The notes under the pieces are model-generated. The model saw only the letters and a list, made by a program, of their open reading frames with translations, had not been told where the DNA came from and made no database searches. A program made the position numbers and the translations under genes. From the NCBI RefSeq assembly GCF_014490035.1, contig NZ_CP061008.1:2170001-2234000 (forward strand): a stretch of DNA of 64,000 nucleotides, read 5' to 3'. Each line of letters begins with the position of its first letter. The first letter of the stretch is position 1. The stretch is from Achromobacter xylosoxidans. Lineage in GTDB: Bacteria; Pseudomonadota; Gammaproteobacteria; Burkholderiales; Burkholderiaceae_B. Positions 1-7,602 of the stretch are shown piece by piece.

Positions 1-525
1 CAAGGCACGCTGCAGAATATCGCCGCCGGCATCATGCTGCTGATCCTGCGCCCGATACGCGCGGGCGAATACGTGGCGCTGAGCACCGGCGTGGACGGCA
101 CGGTGGAAGAGGTCGGTCTCTTCCTGACGCGCCTGATCCAGGTCGACGGCATTCATCTGACCCTGCCCAACAGCACGGTGTGGAACGCCACCATCACCAA
201 CTACAGCCGCAACAAGACGCGTCGCCTGGATATCCCGGTGCCGGTGCGCTATGGCGACAACCTGGAAGTCGTGGTGGCCAAGCTGCGCGCGATCGTCGAT
301 GCGCGTCCGGAAACGCTGAAGGATCCTGAACCGCTGGTGAAGGTGGTCGACTACAAGGAAAACGGCGTCGTCGTGAACGTGCGGGTATGGACCGAGTCTG
401 CCAAGTACTGGGACCTGCGCTGGGGCCTGTACCAGGACATCCGCAAGTCGCTGGAAGATGCGGGCTTCCAGCCGCCGATCCCCATGCGCGAGATCCAGAA
501 CGCCAAGCCGGGCGCCGCGGCCTGA
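1..525 (+). CDS. MscS-family mechanosensitive channel, C-terminal part (5' end outside window)
   Basis: The reading frame is open from base 1, so the gene starts upstream; 174 residues are visible. They begin in the pore-lining helix and beta domain of small-conductance mechanosensitive channels: QGTLQNIAAGIMLLILRPI is the family's glycine/alanine-rich TM3 end, followed by RAGEYV and a G-TVEEVGLFLTRL beta segment. The usual alpha/beta C-terminal domain follows (VPVRYGDNLEVV, then a final region to ~res 165). Family role: inner-membrane channel that opens under turgor stress. The gene ends at a strong hairpin terminator shared with the convergent IclR gene. Which MscS paralogue it is cannot be told from the fragment. 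Confidence 0.9.
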   Translation, partial: QGTLQNIAAGIMLLILRPIRAGEYVALSTGVDGTVEEVGLFLTRLIQVDGIHLTLPNSTVWNATITNYSRNKTRRLDIPVPVRYGDNLEVVVAKLRAIVDARPETLKDPEPLVKVVDYKENGVVVNVRVWTESAKYWDLRWGLYQDIRKSLEDAGFQPPIPMREIQNAKPGAAA

Positions 526-552
526 AGCAGGCCGGGTCTGCACTGGAATGAC

Positions 553-582
553 AATGGGCGCCCGATGGGCGCCCATTTTTTT
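553..582. terminator. Bidirectional intrinsic terminator
   Basis: AATGGGCGC (553-561) pairs perfectly with GCGCCCATT (569-577) around a 7-nt loop, followed by a T run to 582. It lies between the MscS gene and the convergent IclR gene. Confidence 0.85.
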
Positions 583-599
583 GCTGGCGGCAGCAGACC

Positions 600-1361
600 T
601 CAGGCCTGCATCGACAGGCGCGCGAGTTCGTTCTTGATCCAGCCGGCGATTTCGCGCTGGCGTTGCGCAGGCATGCGGTCGATGATGGCCGTGACGCTGA
701 CCGCCAGGATCGGCGCGCCCTGGGCATCCAGCAGCGCGCAGCCCACGCCCAGCGCGCCGCGCACCGCGTGGTTGCCCACCACGGAATAGCCGCGGGCGCG
801 GGTGTTTTCGATCAGGCGGTACATCTCTTGCGGTGTCATGCCGCCATATTCGTCCAGCCGGCCCGAGTTGCGCTCGACGATGCCGCGCGCAACGTCGTCG
901 GGCAGGGCGGCCAGCAGGGCCATGCCGCCCGACCCCACGCCCAGCGGCTGGCGCTTGCCGGCGTAGGTGGCCAGGATCTGCACCGGATAGCTGCCGATCT
1001 CGCGATGCAGGCTTATGGAATCGTCATCTTCGCGCACGACCAGGAAGACCGCGTCGCCAGTGCGGTCGGCCAGGCGCCGCAGCACGGGCAGCAACTGGCG
1101 CACGCGCGGATCGCGCGAGCGCGTGTCCGGGTCCACCGCCAGCTGGGCGCGGTATTTCTTGGTGCCGGTCACGGCCAGCACCAGTCCGGCGTCCAGCAAG
1201 GCGGCCAGCAGACGGTAGATGGTGGGGCGCTGTATGCCCGTGAGGCGGGCGATATCGGTCACGCTCAGGCCATCGGGACCCTGGTCGCGCAGGGCGGCCA
1301 GGACGGCCAGCCCGCGCCGCAATGTGCGTGGACCCGCGGCCGCGGCGTCGCTATCTTGCAT
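600..1361 (-). CDS. IclR-family transcriptional regulator
   Basis: 253 residues, the normal IclR length. An N-terminal winged helix-turn-helix (~res 15-75: RRGLAVLAAL, LSVTDIARLTGIQRPTIYRLLAALLDAGLV) is followed by the IclR effector-binding domain (~80-250), with family blocks such as HREIGSYPVQI and a terminal region around SVTAIIDRMP. It is divergent from a Bug-type binding protein at 1521. Two 15-bp palindromes in the gap (1413-1427, 1486-1500) are the likely operators, so it probably controls itself and that receptor. The ligand is unknown. Start at the ATG 1361, with only a weak ribosome site. Confidence 0.9.
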   Translation of the reverse strand: MQDSDAAAAGPRTLRRGLAVLAALRDQGPDGLSVTDIARLTGIQRPTIYRLLAALLDAGLVLAVTGTKKYRAQLAVDPDTRSRDPRVRQLLPVLRRLADRTGDAVFLVVREDDDSISLHREIGSYPVQILATYAGKRQPLGVGSGGMALLAALPDDVARGIVERNSGRLDEYGGMTPQEMYRLIENTRARGYSVVGNHAVRGALGVGCALLDAQGAPILAVSVTAIIDRMPAQRQREIAGWIKNELARLSMQA

Positions 1362-1412
1362 GAAAATCTCTGAAAACTCGGGTTATTACGGAATATTCAA
1401 GGGAAAACCACT

Positions 1413-1500
1413 GTCCGTGCTGTGGACTCTACCTTGATGCAGTGCATGTGTATAGCTCAGAATGCTGCATCGAACAATTCAAATCGTCCACTTGATGGAC
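1413..1500. promoter_or_regulatory. Paired 15-bp palindromes, candidate IclR operator
   Basis: GTCCGTGCTGTGGAC (1413-1427) and GTCCACTTGATGGAC (1486-1500) share the form GTCC(A/G)-N5-TGGAC. The second has perfect 5-bp arms. Both lie between the divergent IclR gene and the Bug receptor gene. The 5+5+5 geometry equals that of the palindrome in front of the other IclR gene at 33321. Confidence 0.6.
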
Positions 1501-1520
1501 AGTACCTGCACGGAGACTCT

Positions 1521-2510
1521 ATGATTACAGGTCAAAAGCCTGGACTGCGGCGTATCGCCGCCACCCTTCTGGCTACCGCCGCAAGCGCATTCGCAATGGG
1601 CTCGGCCCATGCCGCCTACCCTGACAAGCCCGTCCGCATCGTGGTCGGTTTTTCCGCCGGCGGCACTACTGACGTGATCGCCCGCATCATGGCCAAGGAA
1701 CTGACTGAAAGCCTCGGCCAGTCCTTCGTGGTCGAGAACAAGCCCGGCGCCGGCAGCAACATCGCTACCGACCAGGTAAAGCGCGCAGACCCCGACGGCT
1801 ACACGCTGCTGTTCGTGGCCGTGACCAGCGCCATCAACCAGACCCTGTACAAGAACGTCAATTTCGACCTGACCAAGGATTTCACGCCGGTGGCGCTGGG
1901 CGCCAAGGTGCCGAACATCCTGGTGGTGAACCCGCAAGTGCCCGTGAAGTCGGTGCAGGAGCTGGTGGACTACGCCAAGAAGAATCCCGGCAAGCTGGCG
2001 TTCGCTTCGTCCGGTAGCGGCACGTCCATCCACATGGCGGGCGAGCTTTTCAAGATGCAGACCGGCATCGACGTGCTGCACGTGCCGTACAAGGGCAGCG
2101 CGCCTGCCGTGACCGACCTCATCGGCGGCCAGGTGCAGTTCATGTTCGACAACATGCCGTCGGCCTGGCCCCACGTGCAATCGGGCAAGCTGCGCGCCCT
2201 GGCCGTGACCACCACGGAACGCTCCAAGAGCGCGCCTGACGTGCCGACCATGAAGGAATCCGGTTTCGCCAACTTCGACGTGTCGTCGTGGTTCGGCCTG
2301 ATCGCGCCCGCCGGCACGCCGCCGGAAGTCGTGAACAAGCTCAACGCGGCCATGGTCAAGGCGCTGGACAAGCCCGAAGTGCAGCTCAGCTTCGAGAAGC
2401 TGGGCGCCGTGGGCGTGAAGACGACGCCGGCCGAATTCGGCCAGTTCATCAAGTCGGAAGTGGAAGGCTGGGCCCCGGTGGTCAAGGCCTCGGGCGCCAA
2501 GGTGGACTGA
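1521..2510 (+). CDS. Bug/TctC-type periplasmic substrate-binding protein
   Basis: 329 residues from the ATG at 1521, which has GGAG 5 nt upstream; the frame is open further 5' but lacks a ribosome site. A Sec signal peptide (~res 1-32, ending SAHAA) precedes the Bug hallmark start YPDKPVRIVVGFSAGG-TD and the second signature block around GSGTSIHMAGELFK and VPYKGSAPAVTDLIGGQV. The family binds carboxylated ligands (di-, tri-carboxylates, aromatic acids, amino acids) for tripartite tricarboxylate transporters or signalling. No TctA/TctB genes are near, so it is an orphan receptor, paired with the divergent IclR regulator. Ligand unknown. Confidence 0.92.
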   Translation: MITGQKPGLRRIAATLLATAASAFAMGSAHAAYPDKPVRIVVGFSAGGTTDVIARIMAKELTESLGQSFVVENKPGAGSNIATDQVKRADPDGYTLLFVAVTSAINQTLYKNVNFDLTKDFTPVALGAKVPNILVVNPQVPVKSVQELVDYAKKNPGKLAFASSGSGTSIHMAGELFKMQTGIDVLHVPYKGSAPAVTDLIGGQVQFMFDNMPSAWPHVQSGKLRALAVTTTERSKSAPDVPTMKESGFANFDVSSWFGLIAPAGTPPEVVNKLNAAMVKALDKPEVQLSFEKLGAVGVKTTPAEFGQFIKSEVEGWAPVVKASGAKVD

Positions 2511-2520
2511 TTTTCGATTT

Positions 2521-2586
2521 CCGGGCGGCAAGCCGCCCGGCAAACCTTGCTGGGGGACAGGCGTAAGCCTGCGCCCCTATTTTTTT
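2521..2586. terminator. Tandem hairpins after the Bug gene
   Basis: CCGGGCGGC-AA-GCCGCCCGG (2521-2540) is a perfect hairpin without a T run. A second imperfect stem (GGGG..CAGGC / GCCTG.CCCC, 2552-2577) is followed by a T run to 2586. Together they plausibly end the Bug transcript; the second overlaps the stop codon of convergent trmJ. Confidence 0.65.
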
Positions 2587-3368
2587 GCCCCGCCGTTGCG
2601 GCGCGCCGTGGCCAGCATGGCGGTGCATACGCCGCGCATCATGTCCACCTCGTCGCGGCTCAGCGCAAGGCGGGAGTACAGGTGCCGCATGCGCGGCATC
2701 AGCTTCTTGGGGTGGGCCGGGTCCAGGAACTGCACGCCGACCAGCGCTTCTTCCCAGTGCGCCAGGAAGGCCTGCACCGCCTCGCTGGAAGCCGGCGCCG
2801 CGCCGCGGGGCGCCTCTTGCGCGGTGGAGGCCGGCAGCAGCGCCGCGCCCTGGTCCACCAGCAGCGCGTAGCGCAGCTCCCAGGCGGCCAACTGCAGGGC
2901 CTGGGCCACGTTCAGCGAGCTGTACTCGGGGTTGGCGGGGATATGGCAGATGCGCTGGCACAGCGCGATCTGGGCGTTGGTGAGCCCCGCGCGTTCGGTG
3001 CCCAGCACCACGGCCGCGACGCCCTCGGCCGTCTCGCCCAGGTGGGCGCGGGCCAGTTCGGCCGCCTGGCGGATGTCGCAGGGCGGGGGGCCCAGGTCGC
3101 GCACCCTGGCGGTCAGCGCGAAAGCCATGGTGACCGGCGCCAGCGCTTCTTCCAGGGATGCGTAAATGCGGGCATTTTCCAGCACGTCCAGCGCGCCGCT
3201 GGCAAGCGCCACGGCCTCCGGCTGGCTTGTTACATCTGGAAATTTAGGCTCGACCAGGACCAGTTCGGAGAAGCCCATGGTCTTGATGGCGCGGGCCGCC
3301 GAACCCACGTTTCCGGGGTGGCTGGGGTTCACCATAACGAAGCGAACACGTGAAAATGCTTGAGTCAT
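2577..3368 (-). CDS. trmJ: tRNA (cytidine/uridine-2'-O-)-methyltransferase TrmJ
   Basis: 263 residues of a SPOUT-class methyltransferase. N-terminal VRFVMVNPSHPGNVGSAARA (~8-27) and the knotted C-terminal part of the catalytic domain (VVLGTERAGLTNAQI, then IPANPEYSSLNVAQALQL) are characteristic of TrmJ. The remaining ~80 residues are the TrmJ-type helical extension. Known role: 2'-O-methylation of nucleotide 32 in the tRNA anticodon loop using S-adenosylmethionine, in the cytoplasm. It is divergent from suhB, a linkage common in proteobacteria. Start ATG at 3368; no strong ribosome site is visible. Confidence 0.93.
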   Translation of the reverse strand: MTQAFSRVRFVMVNPSHPGNVGSAARAIKTMGFSELVLVEPKFPDVTSQPEAVALASGALDVLENARIYASLEEALAPVTMAFALTARVRDLGPPPCDIRQAAELARAHLGETAEGVAAVVLGTERAGLTNAQIALCQRICHIPANPEYSSLNVAQALQLAAWELRYALLVDQGAALLPASTAQEAPRGAAPASSEAVQAFLAHWEEALVGVQFLDPAHPKKLMPRMRHLYSRLALSRDEVDMMRGVCTAMLATARRNGGAKK

Positions 3369-3498
3369 TTAAAATGGCACGTTTGGCTTAGTGCCTTCCT
3401 GGTTTTTTGGGTCGATTTCCCCCTGTCGGGGAACGGCGGACCGGGGGGCGGCAAGCGGCCTATCATCAAGCCAACTCATCGCATTCGTACGGAATTTT

Positions 3499-4284
3499 AT
3501 GCACCCGATGCTCAACATCGCCATCAAGGCGGCCCGGCGTGCCGGCACCATTATCAACCGTGCCAGCATGGATTTGGAACGACTCAGCGTGGCTCGCAAG
3601 GGGCCGCGGGATTATGTCACGGAAGTCGATCGCGCCGCCGAGGAGTCCATCGTCGAGACGCTGCGCGCGGCTTACCCGGACCACGCCGTGCTGGGCGAGG
3701 AATTCGGCCTGCAAGGCCCCGACCAGGCCGAATTCCAGTGGATCATCGATCCCCTGGACGGCACCACGAACTTCATCCACGGCCTGCCCAACTACGCCGT
3801 GTCCATCGCCCTGACGCAACGCGGCCAGGTCACGCAGGCGGTCATCTATGACCCGAGCCGCAACGAACTGTTCACGGCCAGCCGTGGCAGCGGCACCTTC
3901 CTGAACGACCGCCGCGTGCGCGTCTCGGGCCGTACCCGCTACCACGAAGCCCTGCTGGGCGCGCACTGGCCCAACTCCGGCGATCCGGAACAAGGCTCCG
4001 CGCGTTTCCGCCAGATGGCCGAAGGCAGCACCGGCGTGCGCCGCCTGGGCTCCACCGTGCTGGACCTGGCCTACGTGGCCTGCGGCCGCCTGGACGGCTT
4101 CTGCGGCGTGGGCCTGAAGGCCTGGGACCTGGCCGCGGGCAGCCTGATGGTGCTGGAAGCCGGCGGCCTGGTCGCCGACTTCGACGGCGAACAAGGCTGG
4201 ATGGACAGCGGCAACGTGCTGGCCGCCAGCCCCAAGATCTTCACGCAGATGCTGTCTTCGCTGAATCCGCCTTCGGCGGCTTGA
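3499..4284 (+). CDS. suhB: Inositol-1-monophosphatase SuhB
   Basis: 261 residues from the ATG at 3499 (GGAA just upstream). The frame extends 5' but those residues are unrelated to the family. Metal-binding motifs are intact: GEEFG, then WIIDPLDGTTNFIHGLPNYA (catalytic Asp/Thr cluster) and the C-terminal AWDLAAGSLMVLEAGG. Family role: Mg-dependent, lithium-sensitive hydrolysis of myo-inositol monophosphates; in enterobacteria SuhB also joins the rRNA antitermination complex. Divergent from trmJ; ends at a bidirectional terminator shared with nosX. Confidence 0.95.
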   Translation: MHPMLNIAIKAARRAGTIINRASMDLERLSVARKGPRDYVTEVDRAAEESIVETLRAAYPDHAVLGEEFGLQGPDQAEFQWIIDPLDGTTNFIHGLPNYAVSIALTQRGQVTQAVIYDPSRNELFTASRGSGTFLNDRRVRVSGRTRYHEALLGAHWPNSGDPEQGSARFRQMAEGSTGVRRLGSTVLDLAYVACGRLDGFCGVGLKAWDLAAGSLMVLEAGGLVADFDGEQGWMDSGNVLAASPKIFTQMLSSLNPPSAA

Positions 4285-4307
4285 GGCGGAACGCTGCCGC
4301 CAGAATG

Positions 4308-4334
4308 AAAAAACCGGCCATTGGCCGGTTTTTT
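4308..4334. terminator. Bidirectional intrinsic terminator between suhB and nosX
   Basis: A stem AAAAAACCGGCC (4308-4319) / GGCCGGTTTTTT (4323-4334) with a 3-nt loop. A and T tracts flank both sides, so it can serve both converging transcripts. Confidence 0.9.
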
Positions 4335-4351
4335 CATGTGCGGGCGTAGGC

Positions 4352-5350
4352 TCAGCCAGCCTGCCCCTGCAATACCAACTGCCCATCCTCCATCACAAAC
4401 CACGCACGCAGCCCCAGCTCCCGCACCACCGCCTGCGTCGTTTCCAGCGGCATGTGCGAGAAAGCCGTCGACAGGGCATCGGCCATGGTGGCGGAAGGCG
4501 CCATGACGGACACGCTCTGGTATCGCGGGCGCGCGCGGCCGGTGCGGGGATCGAACAGATGCGTGTACCGGCCCGCCGGGTCGATGGCGGTGCCATAGCC
4601 GCCGGAAGTCGCCAGGGCCTGGTTCGTCATGCTTGCGCTTGCCAGCAGGCGCGCCGGGTCGCGCGGATCGGCGATGCCGACCTTCCACGCTTGCGGGCTA
4701 GCGCGGCTGTCCAGCCCCTGTATTTCGCCCATGTCCACCAGCGCCCGCTCCAGCCCGCCGCGCCTGAGCAGGTCGGTGACGCGGTCGGTGATGTAGCCCT
4801 GGGCAATGCCGTTGAGCGTGATGCCCATGCCGGGCCGCAGCAGTTCGATGCGGCTGCCATCCAGCATCACGTCGGCGTGGGATACGCGCGACAGCGCCTG
4901 CGCGATGGCCTGGGGCGGGGGACCGTCAGCAGCAGCGTCCGGCTGCGAGAAGTGTTCGGCATATAGCTGCCACAAGGGCTGCACGGTGGGATCGAACATG
5001 CCTGAGGTCAGTTCACTGTAGCGCCGGCTTTCGCTCAGGAGCCGCAGCAGGTCGGCCGGCGGACTGTCCAGGAAGCCCTGGCGGTTCAAGACAGAGAGGG
5101 CGCTGTCGTCGCGATACAGGCTGAAGATGGCTTCCAGCCGCCGCAGTTCCTGCAAGGACTGGGCGATCAGGCGCTGGGCCGTGCCGGTGTCGGGATGGTA
5201 GAGGCGCAGCTCGGCGTCGGCCCCCAGCGCCGTGCCTTGCCAGGTGGCGGGTGCGATCGAGGCGGCGGCGCGGCGCGCGGCGACGGGCGTCAGCGCCAGC
5301 GCGCTGGCTGCGGCGGCGATGCCGATGAAACGGCGGCGGGTAGGGTTCAT
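4352..5350 (-). CDS. nosX: ApbE-family FAD:protein FMN transferase, NosX
   Basis: 332 residues from ATG 5350; upstream residues in the same frame are not family-like. A twin-arginine-like signal (NPTRRRFIGIAAAASALAL) is followed by an ApbE domain: YHPDTGTAQ, FSLYRDDSALSVLNRQG, GMFDPTVQPLW, VDMGEIQGLDS and TSGGYGT-D-AGRYTHLFDPRTG. The family covalently attaches FMN to a threonine of a target protein in the periplasm. As last gene of the nos operon its target is NosR, whose SGATVT site is visible. Starts 25 bp after the nosL stop. Confidence 0.9.
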   Translation of the reverse strand: MNPTRRRFIGIAAAASALALTPVAARRAAASIAPATWQGTALGADAELRLYHPDTGTAQRLIAQSLQELRRLEAIFSLYRDDSALSVLNRQGFLDSPPADLLRLLSESRRYSELTSGMFDPTVQPLWQLYAEHFSQPDAAADGPPPQAIAQALSRVSHADVMLDGSRIELLRPGMGITLNGIAQGYITDRVTDLLRRGGLERALVDMGEIQGLDSRASPQAWKVGIADPRDPARLLASASMTNQALATSGGYGTAIDPAGRYTHLFDPRTGRARPRYQSVSVMAPSATMADALSTAFSHMPLETTQAVVRELGLRAWFVMEDGQLVLQGQAG

Positions 5351-5375
5351 GGCGATAGGCCTGTAGAGGCGCGGA

Positions 5376-5876
5376 CTATTGGGCGAAGACATAGCTTTCC
5401 GGCACGTCGGCAAAGGTGACGACGCGGCCGCCGTGGGTATCGGCGAAAGCCTGGGCATGATCGCGCCGGGAGAAGGGGATGGCGTCTTCGGCGCCCATGC
5501 CGCCGATATAGCGGCCTTCGATGACGTAGTAAGCCTGCCGCGCGTCGATCCAGGCGGACGGGTCCGGCGCGCCGCCCGCGCCCGCGGTGGACATGTCGTT
5601 GACGTAGATGGCGCTGATGCCCTTGGGCTCTTCGGGCAGCAGGGTGTAGGCGAAGACCTGCTTGATCGAAGAGAACCAGACCGGCGCGGCCTGTCCCTTG
5701 ACGAATATCTGTCCCTTGGGGCCGTTGTGCTCGTTGAGCGCCATGCCGCAGTAATGGCCGACGGACTCCGTCGTCACGGCCTGCGGCGGGGGCGCGGCTT
5801 CTGGCGTGGCGCCGCTGCCGCAGGCCGCGGTCAGCAGCAAGGTGGAGACAGCCAGGAGGAGTCGCAGGCGTTTCAT
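5376..5876 (-). CDS. nosL: NosL, copper chaperone lipoprotein
   Basis: 166 residues from ATG 5876, which overlaps the nosY stop by 4 nt. The signal ends in a lipobox (LLLTAAC, Cys ~20), so it is a lipoprotein anchored at a periplasmic membrane face. The NosL core is visible: HYCGMALNEHNGPKGQIFVKG (CGM supplies copper ligands), then WFSSIKQVFAYTLLPEEPK, YVNDMS and a C-terminal GGRVVTFADVPE. Known role: Cu(I) delivery to the NosZ CuZ site, working with the NosDFY transporter. Sixth gene of nosRZDFYLX. Confidence 0.93.
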   Translation of the reverse strand: MKRLRLLLAVSTLLLTAACGSGATPEAAPPPQAVTTESVGHYCGMALNEHNGPKGQIFVKGQAAPVWFSSIKQVFAYTLLPEEPKGISAIYVNDMSTAGAGGAPDPSAWIDARQAYYVIEGRYIGGMGAEDAIPFSRRDHAQAFADTHGGRVVTFADVPESYVFAQ

Positions 5877-6703
5877 AGCGGTTTGTTCCTGAAGGCCGCG
5901 GTCGCCAGCAGGAACGGCACGGCGATCCACAGCAGCAGCGCGGCGACCAGCGCGGCGAGCGGCAGGCTGGCCTGGTCGCTCACGCCCGCCATGCCGGCAT
6001 ACAGCGAAATATTCTCGAAGCCCGTCAGGTTGAGCAGGCGGTATACGTCGGACGGGTTGAGCAGCAGCAGCGCGTTGAGCAGGCCGGGGCTGACGTGGCG
6101 GCCCTGGTCGGCCGCCAGCACGCCCAGCAGCGCCATGTCGTAGATCACCACGAAGAACAGCCAGACGCCGACGGCGATGCCGGCCGCGGTGGCGCGTTCG
6201 CGCACCAGGGAGCTGATCAGATAGCCCATGGCGAGAAAGCTCGCGCCCAGCAGCACGCTGGCGCCAATCAATAGGGCGAACGGCTGCCATGCGCTGGCGT
6301 CCAGGCCGCCGTAGGCCCATTGCAGTGCCAGGCCTGCCGAACCGTAGCCCGCGCCCGTGGCCAGCGCCAGGATGGCCAGGTGGCCGATGAATTTGCCCAT
6401 CAGCACCTGCCCGCGCGACACCGGATAGCTCAGCAGCAGCGCCATCGTGCCACGGTCGACTTCGCCGACCACGGCGTCATAGGCCAGCAGCATGGCGATG
6501 AGCGGCACCAGGAAGATGGACAGGCTGGACAGGCTGACTACCGTGACGGTCAGCGGTTCGGCCTTGACCGTGCCCGTGGGCGAGCTGCCCAAAAGACCCA
6601 GCGCCAGCGCCAGCGCGGCCAGCAGCAGGGCGGTCGCCAGCACCCAGCGATTGCGCAGGCCGTCGCGGATTTCCTTGCCGATGATGGTGCATACCGCGTT
6701 CAT
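5873..6703 (-). CDS. nosY: NosY, ABC transporter permease
   Basis: 276 residues with about six hydrophobic segments (for example ~18-40, ~50-75, ~105-125, ~145-165, ~180-200, ~250-270). The N-terminal IIGKEIRDGLRNRW and YDAVVGEVDRGTMALLLSYPVSR are typical of ABC-2/NosY permeases. It forms the membrane part of the NosDFY complex that supports assembly of the NosZ copper-sulfide cluster. Overlaps nosF (upstream) and nosL (downstream) by 4 nt each, indicating translational coupling. Confidence 0.93.
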   Translation of the reverse strand: MNAVCTIIGKEIRDGLRNRWVLATALLLAALALALGLLGSSPTGTVKAEPLTVTVVSLSSLSIFLVPLIAMLLAYDAVVGEVDRGTMALLLSYPVSRGQVLMGKFIGHLAILALATGAGYGSAGLALQWAYGGLDASAWQPFALLIGASVLLGASFLAMGYLISSLVRERATAAGIAVGVWLFFVVIYDMALLGVLAADQGRHVSPGLLNALLLLNPSDVYRLLNLTGFENISLYAGMAGVSDQASLPLAALVAALLLWIAVPFLLATAAFRNKPL

Positions 6704-7602
6704 ACGTCTTCCCGTTCAAGCAGATGTGCATAGATGTCGTCCAGGCCCGGGACCTGGATGTCGAGGTCGGCGATGGCCGGCGACAGCGCGCCGATGCCGC
6801 GGATCGCTTCGACCTTGCCGCTCTCGGGGCAGGCGAGTTCAAAGCGTCCGGCATCAAGGCGGCGCCAATCGCCGCCGGGAGGCGGCGCGCTGGCATTGGC
6901 AAAGGTCAGGCGGATGCGGATGGGCAGCCCGGTGGAACGCCGCAGCGCCGACATGGCGCCGTCGGCGATCTTTTTTCCGGCCTTCATCACGACGATGCGG
7001 TCGGCATGTCCGGCCAGCTCGGACAGGGCGTGCGTGCTCAGCAGTATCGTGGCGCCGGCCGCGCGCAGTTCGTGGACGATGTCGTAGAACATCAGGCGCG
7101 AGGCGGGGTCCAGGCCCGTGGTGGGCTCGTCGAACAGCAGCACGCGGGGTTGGCCCAGCAGCGCCTGGGCCAGCGCCAGGCGCTGCCGCATGCCCTTGGA
7201 ATAGCCGCCCACGCGGCGGTGCGCGGCGCCGGCGATGCCGACCTTCTCCAGCAGCGCGGCGTTGCCCGACAGCGGCTGGCGCTTGAGCCTGGCGTAGAAC
7301 GCCAGGGTTTCCTCGCCGGTCATCGACGGATGCAGCGCCACGGTCTCCGGCAGGTAGCCGATCCGGCCGCGCAGGCGCGCCGCGGCGGGGCTGTGGGCGT
7401 CCTGGCCGAAGATCGCGACGCGGCCGCGGGTGGGACGTATCAGGCCCAGGATGAGCTTGATCATCGTGCTCTTGCCGGCGCCATTGTGTCCGGCAAGCGC
7501 GACGCATTCGCCTTCGCGCAGCTGCAGGTCCAGGCCGTCGATGGCCCGCTGCGAGCCATAGTGCTTGCTGACGCCGGTAAGCGCCACCAGGTCGGTGCTC
7601 AT
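6700..7602 (-). CDS. nosF: NosF, ABC transporter ATPase
   Basis: 300 residues from ATG 7602; the longer open frame upstream runs through nosD and is not used. Walker A GHNGAGKST (~38-46), signature YSKGMRQRLALAQ and Walker B VLLFDEPTTGLD are intact, and the H-loop region reads LLSTHALSEL. It powers NosDFY at the cytoplasmic face. A ~90-residue C-terminal extension follows the ATPase core. Coupled by 4-nt overlaps to nosD and nosY. Confidence 0.94.
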   Translation of the reverse strand: MSTDLVALTGVSKHYGSQRAIDGLDLQLREGECVALAGHNGAGKSTMIKLILGLIRPTRGRVAIFGQDAHSPAAARLRGRIGYLPETVALHPSMTGEETLAFYARLKRQPLSGNAALLEKVGIAGAAHRRVGGYSKGMRQRLALAQALLGQPRVLLFDEPTTGLDPASRLMFYDIVHELRAAGATILLSTHALSELAGHADRIVVMKAGKKIADGAMSALRRSTGLPIRIRLTFANASAPPPGGDWRRLDAGRFELACPESGKVEAIRGIGALSPAIADLDIQVPGLDDIYAHLLEREDV

